From contig JAGTXZ010000019.1 of NCBI GenBank assembly GCA_018398575.1, positions 2,480,001 through 2,544,000 on the forward strand: DNA of 64,000 nt, given 5' to 3'. A program made the position numbers and the translations under genes. This stretch comes from Ampelomyces quisqualis (taxonomy: Eukaryota > Ascomycota > Dothideomycetes > Pleosporales > Phaeosphaeriaceae). The notes beneath the pieces were generated by a model. That model did not search any database, was not told the origin of the DNA, and worked only from the letters and a program-made list of their open reading frames with translations. Of this stretch, positions 33,018 to 43,046 are shown piece after piece; position 1 is the stretch's first letter, and every line of letters starts with the position of its first letter.

Positions 33018-33833
33018 CTAGGCTGGTGCAGCCGGCGGCTCAAATGCCTGCGGTTGCTCTGCGGTGGTGGGCGTTTGATTGAGGTGAGCGAAATGGCCGG
33101 CCATGGAGCGCAAGACCTGTCTCGTGGCATCGATGTTGAGCTCTCCCCGCTCCTGGGCGTCCTTGAGGTACTGCTCCCACTCCGGGTCCATGGGGACATT
33201 TGCGCCCTGGTCGCGCAGGGCCGCAGCCTGCAGGAGGCGGGCATTCAGCGAGAAGCCGACCGACGCGCCCAGCTCTTCGGCGTCGTCGCTCTCCGCGCCG
33301 TCGTGGTCCAGCATCTGTGTGTCGACGTCGGCTGGCTCGTGTCGCTGGTGCCGCGCTTCGTCGGGCGCGGCGGGCACCTGCTCGATCTCGACTTCAATGT
33401 CCGTCTTGACGTTGATGTGCGGCCGGGGGCATTTGCGGCGGTCGACCCACTCGGCAATCTCGGAGCCCGTCGTGTCTACGACCTTGACGCCCTCGTCGCG
33501 CTCGTAGCGTTCGCGCGCCCACAGCGTGCCTTCCCATCGGCAGAAGCCCTGGATCTCGGCTTCGGTGAGCGCCAGCCGGTCGAATGCGTCGAAGAGCCGT
33601 CGGTGGTGCGGGAAGCGCCCGAGCCGCTTGCGGTGTGGTGCAAAGGCGTAGTTCAGTCCCGGATACCGCGCTTCGATGGTGTCGAGCGAGCCGTAGAAGT
33701 TTGCCGTTTCGATGCGCACTTCGCCGACGAGGTTTTTCGAGAGGTGGGCGGAGAAGGAAGGGGGATCGGTGGGGGCGGGCTGTGGGAACAGCGTGTTGTA
33801 GACGAGGACCGAAATGGGGTTCTTTCGGTGCAT
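33018..33833 (-). CDS. Conserved fungal protein of unknown function
   Basis: Single exon of 271 residues from ATG 33833 (MHRKNPISVLVYNTLFP). It contains the stretches SKNLVGEVRIETANFYGSLD, ARYPGLNYAFAPHRKRLGR, FDAFDRLALTEAEIQGFCRW and DPEWEQYLKDAQERGELNID, which look like conserved folded sequence rather than a chance frame; I believe orthologues exist in other filamentous fungi but cannot name a domain. The middle is acidic (DDAEELGASVG). The frame is open upstream through a hexanucleotide repeat but has no further ATG. No signal peptide or membrane segment. Confidence 0.7.
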   Translation of the reverse strand: MHRKNPISVLVYNTLFPQPAPTDPPSFSAHLSKNLVGEVRIETANFYGSLDTIEARYPGLNYAFAPHRKRLGRFPHHRRLFDAFDRLALTEAEIQGFCRWEGTLWARERYERDEGVKVVDTTGSEIAEWVDRRKCPRPHINVKTDIEVEIEQVPAAPDEARHQRHEPADVDTQMLDHDGAESDDAEELGASVGFSLNARLLQAAALRDQGANVPMDPEWEQYLKDAQERGELNIDATRQVLRSMAGHFAHLNQTPTTAEQPQAFEPPAAPA

Positions 33834-34592
33834 GTTTGCTGGATGCGGATGCGGATGCGGATGCGGATGCAGATGCAGATGCAGATGCAGATGCGTCTGG
33901 CTGAAGGACTGTCTTCGCTCCTCGATCGGGGGGTGTGTTGTGTGGGTTGAGCGTGACAATCCAAAAGTCAGGAGCTGACGGCTATGTTGCCTGTCAAGCC
34001 TCGCCGCCCGTGCAGATCACAAGGAGCCCCTGGTCGTGGTGGGAAATGAAGTCGAGTCGTCGGAGTTCTGGGCACAGCAGCTGCACTTGTCCGAGACGGG
34101 CAGCACCTCACGACTCAGGAGCAGGCGAGGGAGGAGAAGGAGAAGGAGAAGGAGAAGGAGGGAACTGCAAAGGGGAACTCGGACGCATGCCATCTCACCG
34201 CTACCACTACAGAGTATGGGCAGCTAGCTTCTAGGTCCAGTGCCATCCGTGACCCGGCCAGCCAGACCCTGACGGTCCGCTCTGCATCCCTCGGACTCGT
34301 CCAGAGCGTACCACCCAGCGCACCCACCAGCACTGGCAGCGACTGCGTTGTCAGGCTGCCGACGATGTGTTGTAGCGAAGGCCTCGCAAGCCAACCGCTG
34401 CCGCCCAGCCCGAGGCGCTCCCGCGCAACGGGTCCTGCTGCCAAAACGAAACAGGCCCGAGGAGACACGTGACATGCCCGCCAAGGTGCCAAGTCGTAGA
34501 TGGTAGTTGTATTCCCTCGCCACAGCAACCAAGGCACTCCCACAACACGTGCACGTCATGCCTCGGTGAGCCGCCATACTTTCGCGCCGAAC
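33834..34592. other. Divergent intergenic region
   Basis: Promoter region for the unknown gene (minus) and the hydrolase-like gene (plus). Besides the microsatellite it holds a purine tract of four GGAGAA units at 34133-34156. No gene recognised. Confidence 0.5.
33841..33894. repeat. Hexanucleotide microsatellite, (GGATGC)5(AGATGC)4
   Basis: Nine perfect six-base units in two variants, immediately upstream of the start codon at 33833, so within the probable 5' leader of that minus-strand gene. On the minus strand, in the gene's frame, it would read alternating His-Leu and His-Pro. Confidence 0.95.
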
Positions 34593-35753
34593 ATGGACGC
34601 GCCGTCCCTCCAACTCAACCTCGAGATACGCGATGCCGTTGTCAAGGCGCTCGCAACGCGCCGCCCCATCCTCCACCACCTGAATGCCGACACGAGCTGG
34701 CTCCTGCAGGTACCGCGCCCTGCGAATGCGGTCAAGCACGGCAGCCGCATCTACTTCAACATCTTGATCGACCCTTGGTTTGTAGGCGGCCAGTCGGACG
34801 TTGCCAAATGGTTTTCGCAACAGTTCCACGCGACGCAAAGTGCTGTACAAAACATGGCCGACGTGGATGAAATGGCGCGTCAGGTCGAGCTACTCGCTGG
34901 CGGCATCCGCTTTGGAAGGCGGAAGAAGGCGCATACAACAACAGCACCAGCAACCGCAGATCGGGAAACCTTCGTCGACGCTGTCGCCATCAGCCACGAG
35001 TTCACCGACCACTGCCACAAGGAGACACTGCTCGAGGTGCATAGGGATGTGCCTGTGTTTGCCACCGAGCAGGCCGCCAGTCTGATATCGGGGTGGAAAC
35101 ACTTCAGGACCGTCGTCACGACGCCCACGTTCAAAGACGATGCAGACTGGCATGACTACTCGCTCGCGCCCCTGCCCTCGTGGCTGAGCATCTCGCGCCT
35201 GACGTCCTCGAAAGACGCCCTCTTCTACCACTCCGCCCTACTCATCACCTTTGCGACCCATCCCTTGCTCGCCAGCGCCACACCGAAGAAACGCTCTTCC
35301 CTCTCCATCTACGGCGACGGCACCGAAGACGTAGCATACACGGGCCCAGAATCCGCCGAATGCGTCATCTACACACCCCATGGCATTCCCCACACGGCAC
35401 TCACCCCGATTGCGACGGCAGACCCACCACTACACACGCTTGCCTTCCTACACGGTCTGCACCATGTGTCCATCTCCGCAGCCAAACAGCTGAACCTCGG
35501 CGCAAAGAACGGCTTACTTGCGCAAAGAATACTGAAGGCGAAATACTGGGTCGCGACACATGATGAGGTCAAGAAAGGTGGCGGCTTCATATCCTGGTGG
35601 CTGCGGCGCAAGGCCTGGACCCTGGAAGATGCATTGAGAGAAGCAAAGGCCGAGATGGCCAGCCAAGACACACCTTTGAGCAGACGCGGGGACGAATTGG
35701 AAGACGTGAGATTCCAGGACATGGCTAATGGCGAGAGTAGAGTCTTGGAGTAA
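34593..35753 (+). CDS. Metallo-beta-lactamase-like protein, function unknown
   Basis: Single exon, 386 residues from ATG 34593 (MDAPSLQLNLEIRDAVV); an in-frame ATG at 34500 would add 31 residues without recognisable sequence. The fold is suggested by a strand-rich start (HLNADTSWLLQVPRP, YFNILIDPWFVGGQSD) and a metal-site-like motif in AISHEFTDHCHKETL, which resembles the HxHxDH site but with changed spacing, so catalytic activity is uncertain. The segments DALFYHSALLITFAT and PHGIPHTAL follow. Fungal genomes carry a family of such proteins; no function is known to me. Confidence 0.75.
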   Translation: MDAPSLQLNLEIRDAVVKALATRRPILHHLNADTSWLLQVPRPANAVKHGSRIYFNILIDPWFVGGQSDVAKWFSQQFHATQSAVQNMADVDEMARQVELLAGGIRFGRRKKAHTTTAPATADRETFVDAVAISHEFTDHCHKETLLEVHRDVPVFATEQAASLISGWKHFRTVVTTPTFKDDADWHDYSLAPLPSWLSISRLTSSKDALFYHSALLITFATHPLLASATPKKRSSLSIYGDGTEDVAYTGPESAECVIYTPHGIPHTALTPIATADPPLHTLAFLHGLHHVSISAAKQLNLGAKNGLLAQRILKAKYWVATHDEVKKGGGFISWWLRRKAWTLEDALREAKAEMASQDTPLSRRGDELEDVRFQDMANGESRVLE

Positions 35754-36287
35754 TAGACCATGCGTTGATTGGAAGCCGGCAGCGACGACGAATTGATGCT
35801 TATTCCAGTCCATGTCTTCCCCTCCTGCCACCCATTCGTTATACACATCATCAACCCCCTATTCGCTTCCGTCGCATACCATACCATTGCCCATGGGGAG
35901 ACCCGCGGGCTGTGTTGCACATGAGGACGTGACTCAGGCGGGGACTTGAGTACCGGGCGGTTGTACTGCTCAAAACACGTGCAAGAACACTACCGAACAG
36001 GTTCGTCGTTGGCGCGAGTAGTGTTTAACGTGGAAAATGGGAGCTACCGTTGTCTGATGCACATGGTGTTTTTCGCGTTATAACCCTCGACTCTGCTTCA
36101 TCGTTTGGGTGTTGGACGATTGGCTTCGCGATTGTTACATCTTGCCCGACCCGACATGCCCAAAAACATCAGTGTCGACACGTTCCCTGGACGCAAAGTA
36201 AATTTCCCAATCGCAATGGATCCGCCGGGCCCAAGGTCTCGAAAAACGTCCGGGAAGCTATGCCGCTCAGGGACTTTGCCGTACGCC
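35754..36287. other. Intergenic region between convergent genes
   Basis: 3' flanks of the hydrolase-like gene and the SPRY gene. Nothing further recognised. Confidence 0.5.
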
Positions 36288-37472
36288 TCACTGTGGCCTG
36301 TACAGCCATTGCGAGGGGTGAAAGAAGACGTCAAAGTCGACGCCGCCAAAGACGCCAATAGCAGGAAACAAGTCGCACTCGCCCCTCAGCCCCGTATTCC
36401 CACCTGCACTTCTACCGTCCAGCTCCTCATTCCCGTCCCACCCGCCTTCCTTCTTGCCATTGCGTGTAAACAAGACGGCGACACGGAGCATGTCCCCTTG
36501 CGGCGCGGGCTCATACGACGGCGGATTCTCAGGCACAGAGTAAGTAATGCCCACGCCAAGCGTGTCACCGGGCTGAAAGGCAGAGGTAAAGTCGACGCCG
36601 CCCCAAGCATCATTAACGTATCTGCGTCCGTCGTCGCCATGGACACCTAAGCTGCCGCGCTCCCACCCCGGGAGGCGAAAAGTGGGATAAGGCGGAGCCA
36701 CGAAGCCAATTGCGATACCGGCGTCTGCTTCTCCTCCGAGCGAAGAGCCTTGTCGGCCCACGCCTGTGACTTTGAGCTCGTAGTATACCGTCTTTGGGCT
36801 GTGTGTGTTGAGCGGGGAGTCCCACAAGACAGAGTACAGGGGCAGGTTGGTCAGGATACTCGAATCTCGACATGTGGCGTGTGTGCGACACCTCCAGTGG
36901 CCGGCTCGGGGTTGCGGTAGCAACTCGCCGACATACGTGGGTGCTTTTAGCAGAGCTAGCTGCCCGTTCTGAATGGCAGCGTGAGTGGCTGGTGTCAGAT
37001 TTTGCGGTGGCCAGAGAGGGTTTGCATTTGTCCAGGCCAGTGCTCGGTCGCCATCCTCGGCACTGGCATTCGCGGTAGGAGATGCGTCATATCCGATGCT
37101 TGGGGGCGGTGGTAGAAGTGCTGTGTCGGGTATGACTGTCCAGTCATGGTATGGTGGAGGGTCCCAGCTTGGAGGTGGCTGTTGCGGAAACCGAGACGAC
37201 TGGGCTCCTGATCGGGAGGCATGGCTGTCATCTCCTGGATATTGTTCTGGTGGGGGTCCTGAAGGGGGCGCATACTCGGGCGTAGATGAACTGTAGCCCG
37301 GTGGTGGCCCTGGAGGACTTGAGTATTTCTCCGTCGGCACCATATTCTGCTGCTGTCGTTGTTGCGACTCGTAGTATGGGTTATTCGATTCATGGGCTTG
37401 ACCTGCGCCTTGTGACAAGCTTGAAGCAGAGCGGTCATCGCCTTTGAGCTTGTCCTTGAACTTCTTGAACAT
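36288..37472 (-). CDS. SPRY-domain protein with PPxY motif
   Basis: Single exon, 394 residues from ATG 37472 (MFKKFKDKLKGDDR); an upstream in-frame ATG at 37574 would add 34 residues. The N-terminal 170 residues are proline/glutamine-rich and disordered (SPPGPPPGYSSSTPEYAPP), with a PPPY motif in SWDPPPYHDW that could bind WW domains of Nedd4/Rsp5-type ubiquitin ligases. The C-terminal half looks like a SPRY domain: VYYELKVTGVGR, ADAGIAIGFVAPPYPTFRLPGW, LGVHGDDGRRYVN, PGDTLGVGITYS, and a final DLFPAIGVFGG. Yeast Ssh4 and Ear1 combine SPRY and PY motifs as Rsp5 adaptors, but they have a membrane anchor that I do not see here. Confidence 0.82.
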   Translation of the reverse strand: MFKKFKDKLKGDDRSASSLSQGAGQAHESNNPYYESQQRQQQNMVPTEKYSSPPGPPPGYSSSTPEYAPPSGPPPEQYPGDDSHASRSGAQSSRFPQQPPPSWDPPPYHDWTVIPDTALLPPPPSIGYDASPTANASAEDGDRALAWTNANPLWPPQNLTPATHAAIQNGQLALLKAPTYVGELLPQPRAGHWRCRTHATCRDSSILTNLPLYSVLWDSPLNTHSPKTVYYELKVTGVGRQGSSLGGEADAGIAIGFVAPPYPTFRLPGWERGSLGVHGDDGRRYVNDAWGGVDFTSAFQPGDTLGVGITYSVPENPPSYEPAPQGDMLRVAVLFTRNGKKEGGWDGNEELDGRSAGGNTGLRGECDLFPAIGVFGGVDFDVFFHPSQWLYRPQ

Positions 37473-37859
37473 GTTGAATGACGTAAATCTAGGTGAGGCC
37501 AGGAGACAAGGGAGCGTTGAGTGTGTAGCCGCGCTTGTGTAGCATTTGACACGGTAGCTTGAATAGCCAAACATGATGATGGAGAACGAATCGTAGCTAC
37601 GTCACCGTCATACACATTTTGTCGACACGTCATTGACGCTTGGCGCCAGCAGCCATTCTTACACATTCAATCAACTTCACCGTCTTGAACAGGTAATGCT
37701 TTGTACAGTAGTTCTAGTGCGATACCCTTGAGATATCGCATCTACGCCGCGCCCAACGCCCAGTCTTCTTCGCCGCAAACCATGCGCGCCCATCCTTCAT
37801 CTGCCTCCGCTCCGGCACACACGGCACGCCGTTGACGATGCGCACGTGGGTTTCCCGCC

Positions 37860-38211
37860 ATGGCACTATCCGCCCACGACGTCAAGACCGTTGCGTTTCA
37901 CAACTGCTTCCTGCCGTGCTGGGTCCAGCTCTCGTATGACGGGAATAGGTAAACGAAGGGGATTTCGCGGGGCTGTTGTGGGGGTGGCGTGTAGTGCTAA
38001 GGAGGGGATGGGTGAGCCTGGGGTGGACGCGGATACGCGGTTGGTTGGGCGGGTGGTGGGGTATGCGAGGTTGACGTTGAGGTTGAGGGCAGAGTATGCT
38101 GGGCCTGTGGTTGTGGAACAGCCGCAGGAAAGGTCTACCGAGGAGGATTGGGCGGGGGTACGGTACGGAGCCGCAGCTAATCAGGGGGGTGTTGGGGGCA
38201 TCGGCGGGTGA
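37860..38211 (+). CDS. Possible small two-exon gene, unknown
   Basis: ATG 37860 opens a frame starting MALSAHDVKTVAFHNCFLP; a donor GTAAAC at 37949 and acceptor GTAG ending 37994 join 37860-37948 to 37995-38211 and give 101 residues ending in a glycine-rich tail. The intron would be 46 bp, at the short end. The first 30 residues look protein-like (NCFLPCWVQLSYDGN); the second exon is low in complexity. I do not recognise the protein and it may be a chance frame. Confidence 0.35.
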
Positions 38212-38453
38212 TGGTGAGCCATGGAAAGCAGCATTTGGCAGCACGGCGGTGCAGTCAGAGAATGGGATAAGCATGAGTGGGTACTTGCTGTCTGGCATGG
38301 CTTCATGGGCATGTGTAGCTGTGCACCTACCAATACTTGGTGGATGGAATTGATTGGAGCTACAACTTTGTTTGGACAGCCTTACACAACTCTTGCAGTG
38401 AACAGTGTTCAGGTAGGCTGTATGAACAGGACTTGGATCTAGTGCTTGAATGC

Positions 38454-39709
38454 TTATAAAACCTTCGTCGACATCGCTAAAGCTTGAGGCAATTTCTTCT
38501 GGACAAATGTCAGCTCGCACCTCCACCGAGACTGTATCGACGAGAATAGCAGTGGTAGGAAACTTCTATCAGACGTGATTGAGAAGATTTGGATTGGCTG
38601 GTTTGAAAAAAGCACTGTGCCTGCAACTCGATACACTCCGGAGAACGGAGGTATCCGAGGAGAAACTCTTATGGCCCCAGCTTTGTCATCAGAAGAAGGG
38701 AGTGAAACAAAAAGGACGGGACAAGAGCTAAGCTTACCGACCGAGTGGGGTTGGCACGCACGGAGACTCATCCGAATGCAACAATGATGAGGCTGGAGCT
38801 GTTTTGGTACCGTCGATGTTGTGGCAGTAGTGGTTAACGTGGCGGGAAGCGAGGCTGGATGGTACGGATTACATAGGCTGGGACTGGCGCCATTGGGTGG
38901 ACCACCAAAGCTAATGGAAGCGGCTGGACCCAGCGGTCGGTACTCTTTCTGAGCAGGATACTCTGACTGCACGGTAGGAGGTCGGCGATGACGCGCAGGA
39001 GAAGGTACAATAGAACGGCGTTCAGTGTACGCTGGCAAGGCCGCATCTGATGCCTCTGGCGAATGGAATAGGTAGCCAAGACGCTGTTGCCGAGGTCCAT
39101 GGCGAGCTGTTGCTGAACAGGAGTAGGTCGGTTGGGAGTCGACAAAGTCATCATGGCTCGTCTATCGTGCGGCGACGGCCCACGGGGCGGGTCCGCGCCC
39201 GGAGAAGGCCCGTGTGCTCATCGAGGCAGCGTCTCCCGTTACATACCTTGTAGGGTGCATACCTGCCCAACGAGCATGTATCGTCGCGACGGCAGTGGCG
39301 CGTGCGAATGCGCGGTTGATGTGCGTCCATCTGGGTGTGTGTATGGTGTGTCGTGTGTCGTGAGATGGAGGGCGACCATGCCGCCCATGTGCTGCTGTTG
39401 CATTTCGTAATAATATGCGTGCTGCAGCATTTCGTAATAATATGCGTGCTGCAGCATTTCGTAATAATATGCGTGCTGCAGCATGCCCGGTCCAAAGTCA
39501 CTGGCCATCGGGCCCCGACATGCTGGGTCTCCAACCAGAAAAGATTTTGGACCGCCACCTTGCCCATGGGCCATGCCACCATGGGGCACACTTCAGACCG
39601 CCGCGATTGGGTGGATGATCACCCTGACCGCCTACTGTGTATTCACGGCTACAAGTCACCAGCGCATGCTCCCGACAGCGTGGGCATGACGCGTGGCGGT
39701 GCCATGCAT
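38454..39709 (-). CDS. Uncharacterised protein with in-frame 9-residue repeat (tentative model)
   Basis: Tentative exons: about 39709-39660 (MHGTATRHAHAVGSMR), about 39590-39263, and 39161 to at most 38454. The middle exon is glycine/methionine-rich and contains three copies of the 27-bp repeat, read as LQHAYYYEM, then MQQQHMGGM and SRRYMLVGQ. A 101-bp intron (39262-39162) joins it to TSHDDFVDSQPTY, then LGYLFHSPEASDAALPAYTE, SIVPSPARHRRPPTVQSEYP and YRPLGPAASISFGG, which look like conserved, proline-rich regulatory-protein sequence. The 3' part may contain another intron (donor GTAAGC near 38737). The first exon is the least certain. I cannot name a family. Confidence 0.45.
39401..39481. repeat. 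27-bp tandem repeat, three copies
   Basis: Three identical 27-bp units (CATTTCGTAATAATATGCGT...) in direct repeat at 39401, 39428 and 39455. The length is a multiple of three and, read on the minus strand, each unit encodes nine residues rich in Tyr, Gln and His. Confidence 0.95.
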
Positions 39710-40491
39710 ATCGCCGTGATTGAAACCCATCAGCACATGAGTGAAGAGTAAATGAAGCTGTATAAGGTGGGGGGGGGGGGGTATATTTCTGACTACTATA
39801 TGGTGGCCAGATTACCAGAGAACCGAAAAACCGTCTCAACGCTGCGCTAAAAGACAAGATGCTTGGAAGTGAGAGCTGCTCACCGCGCGAAATCAAGACA
39901 AAAGTCATTTCGACTGTGAACAAGCGTGAAAAAGTGTCTCACGGCCAAAGAGAAGAGCCGCCGTGTGGCTAAACGCACAAGGTGCAACTCGGCATGTCCA
40001 TCCAAGAGCGTGCTTCCACAATACGAGACACACCGAGCGCCTCACTCGTCCCAGGGATTTTGGTCGTCCAAGCCATCAAGGCATCATGTTCCCAAAATGC
40101 TCATGCGCCGGTTACCGTGTGCACCAAAACTCCTTGATTCTGCATCTCATCGCAGCAAGCTCCCCTTTGGGCGTGCTCCCGTGTAAGCAAGAAGCACCGT
40201 GGCCATGTGATGGGCTATGAGTGAGTGCAGCAGGACGCAGTGCTCTTTGTGCCGCTCCTGCCCCAAGTGTCCAGCTTGGTGGGACCCAAGAAAACGGCCG
40301 GTGAAAGCGACTCGGGCTACTAGTGTGTACATGCTCTTCGGGCGCTTCGTGCATGTGGAAGGCAAAGCCAAGTATCGAATCCAGCCATGTGGGATGGGTA
40401 CAGGCTGTGGAATGCAAACGTGATCGAGCACGTTGCGAAGGGGCTAAGCTCCAGTAGAGGGTGTGGAGGACCCATGGTCAGCTCCGGCATG
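39710..40491. other. Intergenic region upstream of the repeat-containing gene
   Basis: Between the 5' side of the uncharacterised gene and the 3' end of the methyltransferase gene, both on the minus strand. It contains a run of G residues at about 39768-39780. No gene recognised. Confidence 0.4.
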
Positions 40492-41878
40492 CTATTGTTG
40501 AGGGCGGCGAGCTGTCCAAATGTGACTATTGCGCAAGGGGGTCAGCAGTGATGCGCGACCGTAGACACTTTGTGCAACGCCAGAACAGGGCATGACTTAC
40601 ATGTTGTTGTACGCATGAATTTTGCGGTTACCTATTTCTCTGCGCACTTGCTCTAGCAGCGGCTTAACGTGTGCGTTCAGGTCCCATTGGTAGACCCTAG
40701 TCAGAGGGGCAAAACTCAGTGCCTCGAGGCCTTCGGTGATACCCAAGTTGTACCACCGTCCGACGTCTTTTTGGTGTGGGTCGTTGGGCCAAGAGTTGTA
40801 AGGAACGCGAATGACCGTCTCCTGAATGTCGATGAAGCCGGCCGACTGCAGCAGCTGGCGCGTACGGTGCTCGTAGGCAATGGGGCGCGATACCCGGACC
40901 GTGGCGTCTGCTAGCCATCGGTACCACTTGACCAGCATGCTCTCGGGAGACAGCGTGTAATCGTCGCAGCGCGGTTCCATGTCGATTTCGACGTGCTCGA
41001 TCCAGCCGGTGCCGGGTTTGAGGTGGCTGGCAGAATTAGCTTGCGTGTACCCATGCACACAGGTGCATGGCGTCGTACGTGTAGATTTTCTGGTACAGCT
41101 CCGGCCAGCTCGAAACGCTGCCGCACGCCATGCGCAGGTGGATCAGATCCCACGAGTCCTGGCCGAAGGTCCAGGGGCTCTCGTAATCGCGTGGTACACG
41201 GAACCGCAGGTTCGGGGGGATTCTGGAGGCACGTCAACATGTGGAACAGCGGATGCAAGGGCGAGGCGCGCACTTCTCGGGTTGGATGTTCACAAGCTCG
41301 ACGCCCAGGACCTGCAGAATCATGTAAGCCGGGTGGCGGCCATGCAGCGCACTGAAGAAAAAAAAAAGCCTACTTCGGCGTTCAGATACTTGCTGTGCCC
41401 AGGCGTGGTTAGCTTCGCGCGAGGCAAATGGCAGGTGCGCACCCGACTTACTCGGCCATGTCAATCGCCCAGATGCCAGTGCCACAGCCCACATCGAGGA
41501 TGCGGGTGGGGTCTCCGTGTGGCCCGAGGGGCGCAACGGGGGCCTGGTGCAGCTGGTCGCGGCGGGCGACTGTGAAGAGCTTGTGGTAGATGTCCATGCG
41601 GTCTTTCTCGTTCTGGGGCGGGTCAGCGTGTTTTGCGTGTGGTGTTTCGCGCGCGCTCGCAGGCGACGGCCCACCTCATCGCACGGGTACATGTAGATGC
41701 CCCTCCGGAAGCCGTGGTACAGGCGGCCATTTTCGTGGTAGTTGCTGTTTTGGGTGGGCACGGGCAGACTGCAGGCACGGGTGAGCAGGCGGGCGGGGCG
41801 GGTGCGAGGCGCCAGCACAGAAGGCGTCGTGGTCGCACAGGGCGGGGGCACTCACCCATTCGATGCCATCGTAACCAT
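40492..41878 (-). CDS. LaeA-family SAM-dependent methyltransferase
   Basis: Member of the LaeA/Lae1-like family; LaeA itself is the velvet-complex regulator of secondary metabolism and development. Eight exons: 41878-41856, 41768-41675, 41612-41452, 41392-41374 (19 nt), 41311-41274 (38 nt), 41222-41079, 41026-40601 and 40525-40492; introns 51-87 bp; 312 residues. Spliced reading: NYHENGRLYHGFRRG, IYMYPCDENEKDRMDIYHK, SAM motif ILDVGCGTGIWAIDMA, DKYLNAEVLGVEL, NLRFRVPRDYESPW, DSWDLIHLRMACGSVSSW, HLKPGTGWIEHVEIDMEPRC, WYNLGITEGLEAL, and the end HAYNIHIWTARRPQQ. Every junction is needed to keep these motifs in frame. The N-terminus is short compared with Aspergillus LaeA, and motif details differ (RLYHGFRRG against RTYHGYRKG as I recall), so it may be a LaeA-like paralogue rather than the orthologue. 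Confidence 0.88.
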
Positions 41879-43046
41879 TGGAGCAGCCGGACGTCGCAAG
41901 AAGGCTCGGGGCGGGGAGGGCTGGGTGATAAGCTGGGGGTGCAGGCGGGGCGGAGTTGGGTGCCGTGCAGTGCTCGAGGGGGGCGGTCATGGGACGGCCG
42001 AGGGTGGTGCGGTGTCGGCGGGAGGCGGCAGGGCGGTGCAGACGAGGAGGGCAGGACGGGTGGGAGCAGGCGGGCGGCGGGATTATAAGTCGGAAACGGC
42101 GTGCTGGGCCCAAGCACGTCTCGTCTGATGCAGCGGGCGTGGCGTGTATTTTATCTATGTACTCGGGACAGCAGACACACTGACACGGGACCGTACACGT
42201 TGCGACCCCGAGCAGCTGCCAATGCCACCGCACATAGCTCGCTACGGCGTACTCTACTGTGTAGCACTGCTCGGTACACACACACACACACACTGTAATG
42301 GCTTGCCCCCAGTCTAAGATGGTGGGTCCCGCCTGGTCGGAAATCGACACCACGGTCCACGAGTCACGACACCCACATTGTCGGATCCGGACAGCAGGCC
42401 CCGCGGTCGCACCGAGTGCAGTACGGAGCAGATGGATATTGCGCTGCACCCGCACACGCTCGCCGTACCGAGTGCAGTACGGCGTAGATGGATATTCTGG
42501 GCCCTGGTGCTCACCGCCGCTTGGGCTTGTCATGCGCATCACGCCGCATTCCACCACGGGGTGTTGCGACACGGCAGCCACGGTTCTTCTGCAGAGTCGT
42601 GGCAGCGCGCCGTCCCGGCCATGTAGCCAAGGGGTCGAGGCTTGACCGCTCTCTCGTTGGTGCTACAGCACGCGACGAGCTTCTGCCACAGCCTCCACCA
42701 GGTGCCCCTCTTGCGAGCGCGACAAGACAAGTGACAAGTGCGGGGAGCGAAAAGAAGGGCGGCACAGGCCAGCGTCCATTTCGGGTCCAACTTGGCTCGC
42801 TAAGAGGTCAAGCCGCCGGCCGGACCAGCGTGTCGGGCCCTCGACCATTGAGCCGGAAAGGAAAAGGCGGCTTGCTGGCCAGAAGGGGAACACCAGCGCC
42901 GTCGTGACTCGTCGCCAACCTCCGGACGCACACCCTGGCGGCATCTACCGTCTGGCCGAGTCTCTGGGACACCAACAACAAAATGCACACCAATGGCCGC
43001 TTCTCATTCGCCACACGGCTGCCTATGACACCCAAATCTCTCCTTT
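41879..43046. other. Upstream region of the LaeA-family gene
   Basis: GC-rich sequence between two minus-strand genes. It contains a CA dinucleotide run at about 42276-42293 and a pair of 30-bp direct repeats. Long open frames on both strands are composition artefacts with no domain. Confidence 0.45.
42411..42496. repeat. Pair of 30-bp direct repeats
   Basis: ACCGAGTGCAGTACGG followed by AGATGGATATT occurs at 42411-42440 and 42467-42496, matching at 28 of 30 positions, 56 bp apart. Lies about 550 bp upstream of the LaeA-family gene. Confidence 0.85.

Noticed and set aside
32964..33950. 328-codon plus-strand frame
   Set aside because: Antisense to the conserved unknown gene; contains the translated microsatellite as Met-Arg/Met-Gln repeats.
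37882..38526. 214-codon minus-strand frame
   Set aside because: His/Pro/Arg-rich, composition-driven, no recognisable motif.
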